Shown: piece after piece, positions 35,579 through 46,490 of the stretch
Numbering within the stretch: the first letter of the stretch is position 1
How the letters are laid out: each line of letters opens with the position of its first letter
Program-made: the position numbers and the translations under genes
Notes under the pieces: generated by a model
The model's database searches: none
Told to the model about the DNA's origin: nothing
What the model saw: the letters and a program-made list of their open reading frames with translations, nothing else
Origin: Cryptomeria japonica
Taxonomy: Eukaryota > Streptophyta > Pinopsida > Cupressales > Cupressaceae
Length of the DNA: 64,000 nt
Assembly (NCBI RefSeq): GCF_030272615.1
Contig: NC_081405.1
Location: 471,494,008 to 471,558,007, forward strand
Direction: 5' to 3'

Positions 35579-36809
35579 ATTTCAAAGCCTATTGCAACTA
35601 TTAGTTTTGTATCCCTTGTGTGGATTATACTCTCTTATTTCTAGTAGTATTATAAGATCATTTTTGAAAAGTTCTTTCAATGCTGATTCAAGTGACTGTC
35701 CAAATGGTGTAAAGGTTTTGTTTAGGAAATCTCTTTTGTTTATCTTTTACGTTGTCTAAAGATGAACCTTTAAGGTTATATATACAACTCTATCATTAAC
35801 CACTTTATTTTTTTTATCCCAAAATGGGGTCTTGTTGTTTTCATTCGAACTTGTCTTGTGATTTATATTATTATTCATCTTGATAGTGCCATCATCAATA
35901 AGGGTTTGTTCAATTCAAAATCCTATTTTTATTACTTCGTCAAAGGATTCTAAACATTTAAGGCGAAGTTTTTTTCCAATGTCCTTGTTTAAATTTCAAT
36001 AAAAGAGATCAACTAATTGTTTGTTAGGATTGTTGTAAGGTGCTCTTTTGGTAAAGTGTCTCCATCTCTTTAAAAATGAGACAAATTATTCTCCTTGTTT
36101 TTGTTTGGTGTTAAAGAGGTCCATCATGGTCACTTCATGTTCATAGTTATAAGCATAATGTGAGATAAATTTTTCAGCGAATTCTTGAAAAGACTCAAGA
36201 TAGTTGGGGGTAGTCGTGAAAATCATTCCATAGCGCCTCCTCCAAGACTATGAGGGAATAATCTCATAAGGTATGTTTCATCAACAACAAATTCCAAAGT
36301 AGCATCACAAAATTATCTCGTGATCATTAGGATCCCATTTTCCTCTGTATTTATCAAGTTTTGGTATCTCCCAATGACTAGGAAAAGGTAGAATTGGAAT
36401 ACTTGGATCAAAAGGGTAGGGACATATATCCTCGATGGAGAAATTGTGAGATGATGTCTTATTTTTCTTTTCAGTGTCCAAATCTTGTCTTAATGTTCTA
36501 AGTTCATCCAAAATAGGATCATTTGTAGGTGTTGGCTTTGGTGTCTTTGTAGAATGTTTGTAACATGGTTGTAAGTAAAAAGGTCTATGATATTTTACTT
36601 TGTCATCATTATTTGTTTTGGTATGTTTAGATTCACTTGATTTGTCACTTACCATGAGAAATGATATGTCAAAATCAGGAGGTATTAATATTCCTTCATT
36701 AGTAAGGGCTTTGAAAATTGTTGTGGATTAGGTTTAAAACTTGTTTGAATAGTGTAGTAAATCTATTATCATGAAGTGATTCCTCTACATGTTCTTGGGT
36801 TACCTCTAT
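35579..36809 (-). pseudogene. gag: Gypsy2 gag, 5' part missing
   Basis: The best piece (36305-36655) contains IEDICPYPFDPSIPILPFPS, then a KLDKYRGKWDPNDH segment, the same start of the capsid-like region as in Gypsy1 gag. The rest (35579-36304) is recognisable only in shifting frames. Upstream of 36655 the minus strand continues for about 150 bp before the Sirevirus-like Copia LTR at 36810. The N-terminal gag, leader and 5' LTR do not appear on the far side of that Copia. Confidence 0.72.
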
Positions 36810-37957
36810 TGAACCCAAGGTAGGATTGAGAGGGGGGGTGAATTAGTCCAAACAAATAATTACAACAACACATAAATAATCAATGAACAACACATATCCA
36901 ACACATGAATACCAATATTTATACGTGGAAAACCCAAACATGGAAAAGCCATGGTGGGAGTTAACCCACAAGAATATATCCACTATATATGAAATGATTA
37001 CAAATATAGAGAACACTGCATTGGACTTGTACACCAAGGCTAACTAATTATGGGAAAAGATACAAATTGGACTTGAAAAACCTGAAGCTAACTGCACTCA
37101 AAGAAAGATACAAAAAAATGGTTTGAAGAGAAAGATCTCCTGATCATGAAGCTATCCTTGAACTCTGCATCAAGTGACCAACATCAACACACACAACTCT
37201 GATCTCAACTGCTAACACTCTGTCTCAACTCTCTGTCATATTCACAACACAACTTGCATATCATTCAAACATAACACTTATTCACTTCTCACACTTCGTC
37301 TGATCTTTTCACTTCACCACTCATCTACACTCTCTCTCAATCCCATTGCTCTAACTCAAACATTCAAATGCCTTATATACAAGATAGATCATCAAATCTT
37401 AAAATAAGTCGGCCTGAATCAAAATATAATTTTTGACTCCAGGAGAAAGTGAGGACCAAAACACATCTTCCAAAGATTAATTCACCAATCCACAATCACC
37501 AAAACCTAACCAATAACATATCCACATGCTACACAACCATATAAGCAATTACCAATCAAAACATCTTGAAAGCAAATAACTCAAATCTAGATCTCCAAAT
37601 GCTACGCTGAGACCCATAAAACATCACACTTCGAAAAATCATATATGGACCTAAGGATAGGTCAAACATAGAATCCCGCAACCAACAACGAATAATACCA
37701 CAACACCTGGAGAACACACAGATGTTTTTGGACCTCAAAAACAACATAACCATGATACCGAAACTATATCCAATGAAGATAACAATAATGTTCAACACCA
37801 ACAACAAATTTTGAACCCAAGCACGTTCAAAACAACCAAAACAACAACTGCACCAACAGTAAGATAAATTTGCACTATAGACATTCTAAACCAAACCAGA
37901 AAAACAAGTTTGACATCAATGACAACCACAACAACACATCAACTAATATTTCCAACA
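36810..37957 (-). repeat. Sirevirus-like Copia 3' LTR (about 1148 bp)
   Basis: On the minus strand it starts TGTTGGAAATATTAG at 37957 and ends CCTTGGGTTCA at 36810. It shows the G-run (GAGAGGGGGGGTGAATTAG on the plus strand) and the CCCACAA/GGAAAACCC module seen in the other Sirevirus-type LTRs here. Confidence 0.82.
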
Positions 37958-37972
37958 ATCTCCCCATTTTTC
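37958..37972 (-). other. Polypurine tract of Sirevirus-like Copia
   Basis: The minus-strand reading GAAAAATGGGGAGAT abuts the LTR start TGTTGGAAAT. Confidence 0.85.
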
Positions 37973-38038
37973 ATTGATGACAACACTTGACAAAACTTGC
38001 ACTTTGACCAAAACTCAAAGAAGAAGAATATTGGTCGG

Positions 38039-39486
38039 TGTAATACCCTAAAAATGGTCATCTAAACCATGAGCCCCTAATCTCGACAATGTCACCAAGG
38101 TCCCAACCAAAGGCAATTAAATAAATCTTTAGCACACAATTAATTTCTAAAATCATCAATGTCACATGGCAAAATTAATCACTCAATATTTTGATACTTT
38201 CTTTTTTGGCAGGAAGGTTTTTGGCTCATGGGATTTGGCACAGGGCTTTGGAAAATCTTGTCTTCTTCCATTGATAGCAACTATGGAGTCTACATTTGAA
38301 AATTATCTGATGGGTTTTTTTTTGGGAAATTGTCATATGGGCTCTATGCAAAACTGATATTATATGTATTGTGACAACATTTTGTATGTGGTTTTGGGCG
38401 GGGTGCATAAACTGATTCGTTAGATACTATAGGTTTATTTTATGAGTTGTGACCGGAGGTTTTCTTCCCAGGGTTCTTTCCTCCGGAATGCTCTTTGAAT
38501 CCTGTGTAAAAAATAAAAAATATTCATAAAAAAGTTTAGTGGAATAATCCACTTTTATTGAAAAAAAATAAAATATTTATTTAATTAATTGATCATTCCA
38601 AGTATATCATTTTTAAACAATTATCTTATTTATTTTATTAAATATCCTAGCATATTTAATTAAATAAATCAATTTTCCATAAATCTTCAAAAAAGGAAAC
38701 AAATCAAGAAAGAGGAATTGAAAATTATGAGCACAAATCTTCAAAAAAGGAAATAAATCAAAAAAGGAATTAATTGACAAAAAAAGAATAAAAAATTGAG
38801 AAAAGAAATCAATTGGAGATAATCTTGAAAAACAAATTAAAAATTGATAGATAATCTCAAAGAAAGCAATTAAAACAATTAAATATTAAAATTGAATGAA
38901 ATAGAGAATAAATCTGTTTTTTCTGATTTTATCTTAATTTTAGTTCAATTTCCTTTAAAACTGAGAAAATCATCCAATCACATCAATTCACCTGGATTGT
39001 GCTTCCTCTTGGAAAATCTTGACTGCTCATAATCATTTAATCTCAGCCTTTGGTTTCTTTCTGAATTTTCTATAAATTCAGGCTCTCATCTCTCATTAAA
39101 AAATCCTAGAGAATATATTGTTATCATGTTGTTTTTTCTCTAGGTTCAATAATATTTGTGCATTTAGATATTCACATGTTAGTTATTGCATACATATTTA
39201 GATCATTTAGCTCATTTATTGCTTAAATCATGTTAGATTAATCTTGCATATCTAGCTTAAATCTTGCATCCATTTAGCTTAAATCCATCCTCATATAGAT
39301 TTAAAAATCCTTCGTTTAGGTGTTGTCCAATCACTAGAAAGCTTAGCAATTTGAGAGCAGTCTAAACTTGCATCTACTAGAAGACAATGGGTTGATTTGT
39401 TATGGTTTTATTATTCATGATGATATCTGTCTAACCATGCATCTAATGACTTAATTGAAGTGTTGTGTATTCCAGATATAGATACA
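38039..39486. repeat. Solo LTR-like insertion (TGTAATACCC...GATACA)
   Basis: About 1.45 kb without coding potential starts TGTAATACCC, a common start of Ty3/Gypsy LTRs, and ends ACA at 39486. The flanks GGTCG (38033-38037) and GGTCC (39487-39491) are a near match, with one mismatch and one unexplained base, so the target duplication is uncertain. The middle (38510-38940) is very A/T-rich, with AAATCTTCAAAAAAGGAAA repeated twice. It splits the 3' untranslated region of the Sirevirus-like Copia. Confidence 0.62.
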
Positions 39487-39812
39487 GGTCCACTTTTCAC
39501 ACACACACTCTATATCTCTCAAACTTTGACACAACTAACACAATTTTTCCTTAAATATATATAACTCAATCTCTCTGAACTAACAACTCAATCTCTCCCA
39601 AAATCTCTCAATCAACAACTCAATTTCTCCCCCTTTTTCATCAAGGACAAAGATCACAACAACATTGAATACCATTGGACACCACTGCTCACCATTGCTC
39701 CCCCTGAGAGAAGCCACAACATCGATCCAAGAAAATAAATAGACATGAAAGTTCCCCCTTGTACCTAGCTAGAAGAAGGAGGAGAAATGACCCCGAGCTT
39801 CTCTTGAAGAAA
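39487..39812 (-). other. 3' untranslated part of the Sirevirus-like Copia
   Basis: A stretch with CTCTCTCAA-type simple sequence and no ORF, lying between the RNase H end and the solo LTR. Confidence 0.5.
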
Positions 39813-41295
39813 CTAAAATGAATCCTTCACCAATGCCATAGTGAAAATATCTACAACCAGTTCCTTTGTAGAAATGTATTCCAGCCAAACTTCCTTCTCA
39901 GCCACTTTCTCTCTTAAGTAATGACATCTGATTAAAATATGATTTGTTCTTGAATGCATAACAAGATTCTTCGGAATATTTATTTCACTTGTATTATCAC
40001 ATAGAATAGGAATTGCTTCATAATATGTTACCTTGATATCCTTAAGAGTTTGTCTCATCCACATCACCTGAGTACAACAAGATGTTGCTGCAATATACTC
40101 TACTTCAACAATAGATAAGGAAACTAAATCTTGTTTCTTAGTAAAATAGGAAACCAATATGTCTCATAAAAAGAATGCACCACCACTAGTACTCTTCTGA
40201 TTATCAATACTTCTAGCCCAATCTGCATCAATATAGGCTTTCAACATAGAATCTCCACCTTTCTTGTACCATGTCCAAAGTCCATTGTTCCTTTCAAGTA
40301 TCTAAAAATTATTTTACTACTTTCTCAAGTGTCACCTTCAGATTTGCCTAAAATCTAGCTACTAGAAAAATAGCCTTCAAATACAAAAATCTTCCAATCA
40401 TCGACCCGTACTTCTTCTGTTCAACTTCCAAAGACTCATCATCTTTGCTCAACTTGCACCCAATGGTTAAAGGAGTAGTAACTAGTTTGCAATCATCAAA
40501 ATCAAAAATTTTCAAAATTTCCTTCACATACTTTCTCTGAGAAATAAACATCCCATCTTCCAATGAACTAACTTGCAACCCAAGAAAGAAAGACAACTCA
40601 CCAATCATTGACATCTCAGATTCATTTTGCATCTCCTTAGCAAATTCTTTACATAGACCATCATTTCCTCCAAATATAGTATCATCAACATAAACTATAA
40701 TAATCAATAACTTATCTCCATGAATCTTGAAATAAAGATTACTATCTGTTGTACCTTTCCTGAAATTCTATTGGAGTAAATGTGCGTCCAATCTTGCATA
40801 CTAGGCTCTGAGTGCCTATTTAATTCCATACAAAGCTTTCTTCAGTTTGTACACCATATCCGGATCTTCAGTCAATATAAATCCGTCCAATTTCTCAATG
40901 TAAACTTCTTCTAGATCTCCATTCAAAAATGTTGATTTAACATCCATCGGATAAACCTTAAAGTTCTTATAAGAAGAAGATGAAATAAACATGTGTATAG
41001 CTTGCATCCTTTCTACAGGAGAAAAAATTTCTTCAAAGTCTATACCTTCTACTTGAGAATATATTTTACATACCAGTCGCGCTTTATTCCTTGTCACTTG
41101 TCCTTGCTCATTCAACTTATTTCTGAATACCCACTTAGTTTCAATTACATTCATGTCCACTGATCTAGGTACCAGCTCCCAAGTCTCGTTCTTATGAATC
41201 TGATTTAATTCTTCTTCCATTGCCTTTACGTAGCTTTCATCTTTGCTTACTTCCTTCTTATCCGAACAAACTTTATCTCCAATTATATTCTTCAT
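39813..41295 (-). pseudogene. pol: Sirevirus-like Copia RT and RNase H
   Basis: The minus-strand frame 41295-40816 encodes the RT start: ETKWVFRNKLNEQGQVTRNK, then YSQVEGIDFEEIFSPVERMQ and MDVKSTFLNGDLEE. After a stop the same frame resumes with IIIVYVDDTIFGGNDGLCKE and the GELSFFLGLQV segment (40348-40707). A damaged stretch (40160-40350) shifts frame into RNase H (39813-40157), with LVSLSIVEVEYIAATSCCTQ, LCDNTS and HYLREKVAE. In the family the RNase H would remove template RNA. The YVDD motif is intact, but stops and at least one frameshift make it a pseudogene. Confidence 0.85.
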
Positions 41296-41840
41296 CTTGT
41301 TCTTGTTCTTTTTCTTGTTCTTCTTCGAACTCCAATTGCTTACTTCCTTCTTATCTGAACAAACTTTATCTCCAATTATCTTCTTCTTGTTCTTCTTCTT
41401 GTTCTTGTTCTTGTTCTTGTTTGTGTTCTTCTTGTTCTTCTTGTTCTTCTTCTTCTTCGAACACCTTTTGATTTATCTCCAATTATCTGATTCTCTAAAT
41501 GATGTTTCTGAACATACTTAGCAAGGACTTATTTTCTCTGAATGATGTTACTGAACATTCTTAGTAGGAAATTCTTCTTCTTCTTCTTCTTCTTCTTCTT
41601 CTTCTTCGAACACCTTTTGATTTATCTCCAATTATCTGATTCTCTGAATGATGTTTCTGAACATACTTAGCAGGAACTTATTTTCTCTGAATGATGTTTC
41701 TGAACATACTTAGTAGGAAATTCTTCTTCTTCTTCTTCTTCTTCTTCTTCTTCTTCTTCTTCTTCGAACACCTTTTGATTTATCTCCAATTATCTGATTC
41801 TCTGAATGATGTTTCTGAACATACTTAGCAACATATTTCT
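41240..41840. repeat. TTC microsatellites within ~98-bp and ~150-bp tandem repeats
   Basis: A unit of about 98 bp starting CTTACTTCCTTCTTATC occurs at 41247 and again at 41340. To the right, a unit of about 150 bp starting TTCGAACACC occurs at 41456, 41605 and 41762 (partial). Each is joined by a pure or interrupted TTC run (41384-41460 interrupted, 41572-41607, 41720-41765). On the minus strand the runs would read as poly-Glu, poly-Lys or poly-Arg depending on frame. They lie at the junction of the integrase stub and RT. Confidence 0.88.
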
Positions 41841-42100
41841 TTAGATTAATAAATTCGTCTTTGTCATATGATATGAACATCCAAATTCTATAATCCATGT
41901 ATGTGGTTCTATCTTAGCATGCAATGCAGTCTTAATAGTTTTCTCATCTTCCAATTTCTCCAAAACACTCTCCTTATCTCCAATTATCTGATTCACTCCT
42001 TCCAATACAAAAAAATTGTACCATCAAAGATAGGAACTTTGTAATGAATATCCTGCACCATACCAGATCTACCTCAAGTGGTTAAGCTTACTCAAGAGGA
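41841..42100 (-). pseudogene. Sirevirus-like Copia gag start fused to integrase C-terminal stub
   Basis: On the minus strand an ATG at 42061 begins MVQDIHYKVPIFDG, a typical Copia gag start, which degrades after about 20 codons. Below it, the piece at 41710-41898 has MDYRIWMFISYDKDEFINL, then a Lys-rich segment, which resembles the C-terminal part of Sirevirus integrase. Protease, zinc knuckle and integrase core between them are missing, so the element carries an internal deletion of several kilobases. Confidence 0.55.
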
Positions 42101-42120
42101 ACCTCACTTTGATACAAATT
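42101..42120 (-). other. Primer binding site of Sirevirus-like Copia (degenerate)
   Basis: The minus strand reads AATTTGTATCAAAGTGAGGT right after the LTR end. It resembles ATTGGTATCAGAGC, the initiator tRNA-Met site, with several substitutions. Confidence 0.6.
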
Positions 42121-42122
42121 AT

Positions 42123-42744
42123 TGAACCCAAGGTAGGATTGAGAGGAGAGTTGAATCTATCCAAACAAACAATTACAACAACACATAAATAATTAATGAA
42201 CAACACATTTCCAACAAATAAACACAAGGATTTATACGTGGAAAATACAAATAGGGAAAAACCACAGTGGGAGTTAACCCACAAGAATATATCCACTATA
42301 TATGAAATGATTATAAAGATAGAGCTCATTGCTCTGTACTTATACACAAGGCTAACTACTCATGGGACAAGATACAACAAGGACTTCAAACCCTGAAGCT
42401 AACTACACTCAGGGAAAGATACATAAAAATAATTTGAAAAGAAGGATCTCTTGATCATGAAGTTGTCCTTGAACTCTACATCAAGCAACCAACATCAACA
42501 CACACAACTCTAATCTCAAGTGCCAACACTCTGTCTCAATTCTTTGTCATAGTCACAACACAAATTGTATATAATTCAAACACAACTCTTCTTCGTTTCT
42601 CATACTTCTTCTAATCTTTGCACTTCACCACTCATCTACACTCTCTCTCATTCACATTTCTCTAACTCAGACATTCAAATGCCTTATATATAAGATAGAT
42701 CATCAAATCTTAAAACAAGTTGGCCTGAATCAAAATATACTTTC
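42123..42744 (-). repeat. Sirevirus-like Copia 5' LTR, truncated
   Basis: It matches 36810 to about 37430 in the same orientation and then stops matching near 42744. The lost part is the LTR start (U3 side). The junction leads directly into decayed Gypsy0 RT sequence. Confidence 0.8.
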
Positions 42745-44123
42745 CGAATAAAAAACACACATGTTGATCCACTGTTCATCCTTGGCTCTCTTCCATGAAT
42801 GCGACCACCACTTATTAGAGAGCCATGACTACAATATTCTACGACATGATGTATAAATTAATTATGGACTATGTAGATGATCTCTTTGCAAAATCTATTT
42901 ACAGAAGCATACAACTAGATGTCCTGGCAATAATCTTCAATGGACTAGAGCAATACAAAATTAAGATTAATCTTAAAAAGTGTGTCTTCAAAGTCACCTC
43001 GGGTGAACTCCTAGACTTTACTATTTATCATCGAGAAATGAGGTAGACCCCACAAAAGTAAAATCTATCATAGATATACCTCCTCCTACAAACCTAACAC
43101 AACTTTGAAGCCTCAAAGGTAAAATGCAAGCCATCTATAGGTTTATAGCTCAACTCACAAATAAGTGCCACTCATTTAAGTATTTTCTCCACAAAGCCAT
43201 ACCATTCAAATGGATAGAGAAATATCAACAAGCCTTTGAATAAATTAAGGAGTATTTTCTTTCACCACAAGTATTGATGCCACTAGTACAAGGAAGACCA
43301 CTAATCTTGTACATATCAAATACAACTGCATCACTAGGAGCCGACCTAGCACAAAATGATGATTAAGGACAACAAATGGCTATCTATTACATCAGTCACA
43401 CATTGGTGTCAGGATACAAGCTTAATTATACACCCATTGAGAGAGCATGTTTAGTAGTTGTGTTTGTTGCCTAGAAATTGAGACATTATATGTTGAACCA
43501 TAAGACCAAGCTCATTACCAAAATAGATCCCTTAAAAAACCTTATAAAAAAAGAAACTCTCATATGAAGGCTAGCTAAATGGGTCATGATTCTAAGTGAC
43601 TTCGACATCGAGTACATTGATTGCAAGGCTATACAGGGACAACTCATAGTTGACCAACTAGTAGAGGCTCCTACCACAACATATCATCCCTTGTTAGTTG
43701 ACTTTAGATGAGGTAATCTTTGCAATAGAGACATCCAATGAATGGAAGCTATATATTGATGGATCCTGCACACAACAAGGTTTTGGAGTAGGACTTATTT
43801 TTCTCACACCTGAAGAGGATGTGATCCCTAAAGCCTACAAATTACTATTTCCCGACACAAATAAGAATGCAAAATATGAGGTCCTCATCACTAGCCTTGA
43901 AATAGCTATCACATAGGAAATCAAACACTTGCATGTCTATGGACACTCTCAATTGATCATTAATAAATTCAATAATGATTATGTGACCAAGGATTAGAAG
44001 CACATTCCATACAACAGGATGGTGGATGGTTTTAAGAAATACTTTGATGACATGGTCTTCAAACAAATACCTAGAGTGCAGAAAAAAGAAACAAATACCA
44101 TGATGATAATAAGATCCCTTCTT
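42745..44123 (+). pseudogene. pol: Gypsy0 block B: RT C-terminal half, RNase H, second RNase H
   Basis: Coding similarity starts at about 42798 with NATTTY then RAMTTIFYDMM, the part of Tat RT just after the LKNAG block. MDYVDDLFAKS and INLKKCVFKVTSGELLDF follow. RNase H is present in broken frames (43080-43690), with a readable segment for WVMILSDFDIEYIDCK. The second RNase H (43698-44107) reads WKLYIDGSCTQQGFGVGLIF, then AKYEVLITSLEIAI and KQIPRVQKK. The N-terminal half of RT is missing at the left junction. At the right end the frame enters IIRSLL and is interrupted by a retroposon whose target duplication is 44108-44123. Confidence 0.83.
44108..44123. repeat. Target site duplication of the 1.8-kb retroposon (left)
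   Basis: AATAAGATCCCTTCTT here matches AATAAGATCTCTTCTT at 45931-45946 with one mismatch. Coding of the second RNase H reads across both copies. Confidence 0.88.
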
Positions 44124-45930
44124 CTTCCCTGACATTTCTACAGGGCAACACTATAACACACTAAGAGGCTAATAGTGGAGAGCGGGTGCGGTGGTGTGAG
44201 TGGGAAAGGAGGGTTGTTTTCAAACTTCGATGACTTTGATGGCGATGTAGATGGCCCAGATGGGGTCCTTCTTTGCTTTTCCCTTGCGGCTGTGCTTATG
44301 CTTTTTGCGAGGTGCTAGTATGAGGCTGGTCTGGGATGGTTCGAGGTGAAGGGAGGATTTTAGGCAGCCCCCTGGAGATGAACTTTGGCGTTTTATGGCT
44401 CCCCCCGGTGATTCGTTCGTGGTCTCTGTCTACCAGTCAAGTGGTCACGACTTCTTCTTCTTCTGGTATTTCTTGCATTTCAGGGGTCGTTGGTGGTGTT
44501 GGTGCTAGGGAATCTATCTGGGTTCCTACCCCCCGTCCCTATTTTTTAATTGTTTATTGTCTGAGCTCCAGGGTTGGTGGGTCCTTTTAGAGTTTTGCAA
44601 AGATTCTTCTTTTGCGGGCTGAGCTATGGTCCATAATTCTTTAGGTTCAGGAGTCCTCGCTCTCTCCTTGGCTAGGAGAAGTTATTTAGGATCTAGGTGG
44701 GTCCTCTTCTCTTACGATGCTCCAGTGGGTTTTTGAGGGTTTCGGGTTTTTTGGTGTTGGAAGATTCTTATGCTCGGATTAGGAGCTTTCATCGTTCTAT
44801 CTGAGGGATCTTCCCTTTAACCCTACTCCCTTTTCCCCTTTTCTTTAGATCTATGGTGGAGGTTGTCTCCTTGTCGGCATTTCTTTGTTAGACTATCTTT
44901 AGACCATGTTGACTGTCCTATTTCAACTGAGACTCTCTTTTAGGGGGGTTACTTGTTTTTCAGTTTTGAGATCTGCTGGTGGTCCTCTTGCAGGGTGGGG
45001 GTGATTTATTGATCATATCCTTCCTGGGAGGCTCTTCTTCAATTTGAGTTGCATCTTTTGGTTGCTCTTAGCCTACCCTATTGAGGTGGGGCATTCTTCT
45101 ATAGAGGGGAAGAGTTGTTGGTTGGTTGCTGATAGATGGAACTTTTTCAGGGTTTGGATGGTTGTCTATTGCTCTCTCTAGGCCTTTGTGTTTTGGGTCC
45201 TTTTCTCCTATAGAGGTGGAGATGGTGGTGGATTCAAACTAATTGGAGTTGTTTTGGTACAAGCATCTCATTCAAGTTTTAATTCTAGTGGACTCCTTTG
45301 GTCCTAGATTTCTAGCAAAGCACAATGGTCATATCTCCTGGATGCTAGATCTTGGTTTGTGGTATGAATCTCTTTTACTACTTTGTAGTCTAGTTGAGGG
45401 AGCCAGTCAAAACCCTTCTCTATTAGTTATTTTTGTTGGCTAACTGGGTGATTGCTAACCATTTTATAGGGCACACTTTGGTTTCTTTTGGTTCTTGTTT
45501 TTGGTTAAGGTGTGTTGGGTTTAGGAGCCTAAAGTTGGGTTGGGGGAGCCTAGTTAAAACCATTTTGTATGGTTGGGGGTGCCTGTTAAAACCCTCAACT
45601 TCTTTCGTCAGGTTGGGGGAGCCTAGTTAAAACCCTTTTGCTTGGTTGGGGGTGCCTATTATTACCCTTAGTTTCTTTTTGGTTGTGGGAGCCAGTCAAA
45701 ACCCTCAGAGACTTGTCTCATTTGGTCCAACCTGATTTGTAATGGTTTTTGTTGTCCTTTGGCTGGAGATTCTTAGGAGGTTGGTTGTCTGGAATCTTTA
45801 TATATCTCTTGATCAGCTGTTTTTAGTTGGGTTTTGGAAGCCAATTTATCTAGGGGGTTTCAGGTCCCCTTAAAACTTGTTGTTTGGGGTTTTGGGTCCC
45901 CTCAAAACCTTCTTTTCCCTTAATCAAAAA
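44124..45930 (+). mobile_element. 1.8-kb retroposon with LINE-type 3' end
   Basis: The insert splits the second RNase H of Gypsy0 and is flanked by a 16-bp duplication with one mismatch. It is G/T-rich, unlike its A/T-rich surroundings, and contains no convincing ORF. Six copies of a motif like GGTTGGGGGAGCCTAGTTAA, continuing AACCC, lie between 45393 and 45704. The 3' end reads GGGTTTCAGGTCCCCTTAAAAC, then a second similar copy, then CTTAATCAAAAAAA. It shares this end with the LINE at 23771-26820. Long target duplication, A-rich tail and shared terminus fit target-primed retrotransposition of a non-autonomous RNA, or alternatively a 5'-truncated LINE 3' untranslated region. Confidence 0.8.
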
Positions 45931-45946
45931 AATAAGATCTCTTCTT
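45931..45946. repeat. Target site duplication of the 1.8-kb retroposon (right)
   Basis: AATAAGATCTCTTCTT follows the A-rich tail. It differs from the left copy only by C to T at the tenth base. Confidence 0.88.
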
Positions 45947-46298
45947 AACATACCTTACAATGCACCATAGTGAAAATTCTTGGTGGAACAACTTATGAGT
46001 CACACTTTTGATGTTTTTGCATCTAAACTTGAGTGTAAAATAGTTGGTCCTAACTCTTCCTGGTATCATGACCTAGATGTATACCTTCATGACCAAATCC
46101 TCCCTCCTGACATATAAAACAACTAGCATTGAACATTCAAGCATCAAGCCTCTTGATACGTTATCATTAGTGAAACCATGTACCAATAGAGTCTAGACAA
46201 TACACTTCTTAGATTTCTTGATGCTAATGAGGCAGAAATGGCTTTGTGAGAGGTACATGATGGTATATGTGGAGCCCATTCTAGTGGTCCAACCCTAG
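45947..46298 (+). pseudogene. pol: Gypsy0 block C: end of second RNase H and integrase N-terminus
   Basis: After the retroposon the frame resumes with IPYNAP, then KFLVEQLMSHTFDVFASK, the link between the second RNase H and integrase. SSWYHDLDVYLHDQILPPDI and the zinc-binding segment EVHDGICGAHSSGPTLA follow. Gypsy1 and Gypsy2 have the same order. It stops at about 46298, just before the CxxC half of the zinc site, where element H begins. Several stops are present. Confidence 0.82.
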
Positions 46299-46490
46299 CT
46301 TAAACAGGATAACCCCTACGAATTTTTGTTCAAATTCATAATCTACCTCTCTAATCTCATTTTTTGAGTCAATTTTTTGCTTCCTTAGTCTATTCTAGGA
46401 TTCTCATGGAAGTCCCCTCAATCTTAGTTTAAGTCAATAATTTGCAAAATTAACAAAAGTCTTCTTTTGAAGAGTTTTTTTTAAAACCTG

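Larger units (their letters stand above)
7634..36809 (-). mobile_element. Gypsy2: minus-strand Tat-clade Gypsy element, 5' end lost, 3' LTR split by Gypsy1
   Basis: Reading the minus strand from right to left gives gag, protease, linker, RT, RNase H, second RNase H, integrase, a long 3' region, a polypurine tract (28581-28597) and a 3' LTR that starts TGTAGACA at 28580. The LTR is interrupted at 28262/7821 by Gypsy1 and ends at about 7634. The two RNase H domains and the gene order place it in the Tat clade. Its 5' LTR, leader and gag start are absent: a Sirevirus-like Copia is inserted at 36810, and beyond that Copia's truncated right LTR the sequence is Gypsy0 again. I infer one deletion removed the Gypsy2 5' end. 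All coding parts have stops and frameshifts. Confidence 0.8.
36810..42744 (-). mobile_element. Sirevirus-like Copia, minus strand, internally deleted, 5' LTR truncated
   Basis: The left LTR (36810-37957) is complete and is followed by a polypurine tract. The right LTR (42123-42744) covers only about 620 bp of the same sequence and breaks off into Gypsy0 RT. On the minus strand the interior has a primer site, a short gag start, an integrase C-terminal stub joined by repeats to RT and RNase H, and a 3' untranslated part. Most of gag, protease and integrase is absent. RT style (SQVEGIDFEE, YVDDTIFGGND) fits the Sirevirus/SIRE group. A solo LTR (38039-39486) is inserted in the 3' part. It was inserted in the Gypsy2 gag region. 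Confidence 0.82.

Noticed and set aside
41220-41521. Ser/Cys-rich and Phe-rich open frames
   Set aside because: Both come from the TTC/TTG repeat read in different frames, opposite a real RT gene on the minus strand.
44336-45630. Several open frames in the G/T-rich retroposon
   Set aside because: They are short, in different frames, without recognisable motifs, and partly composed of the internal tandem repeat.
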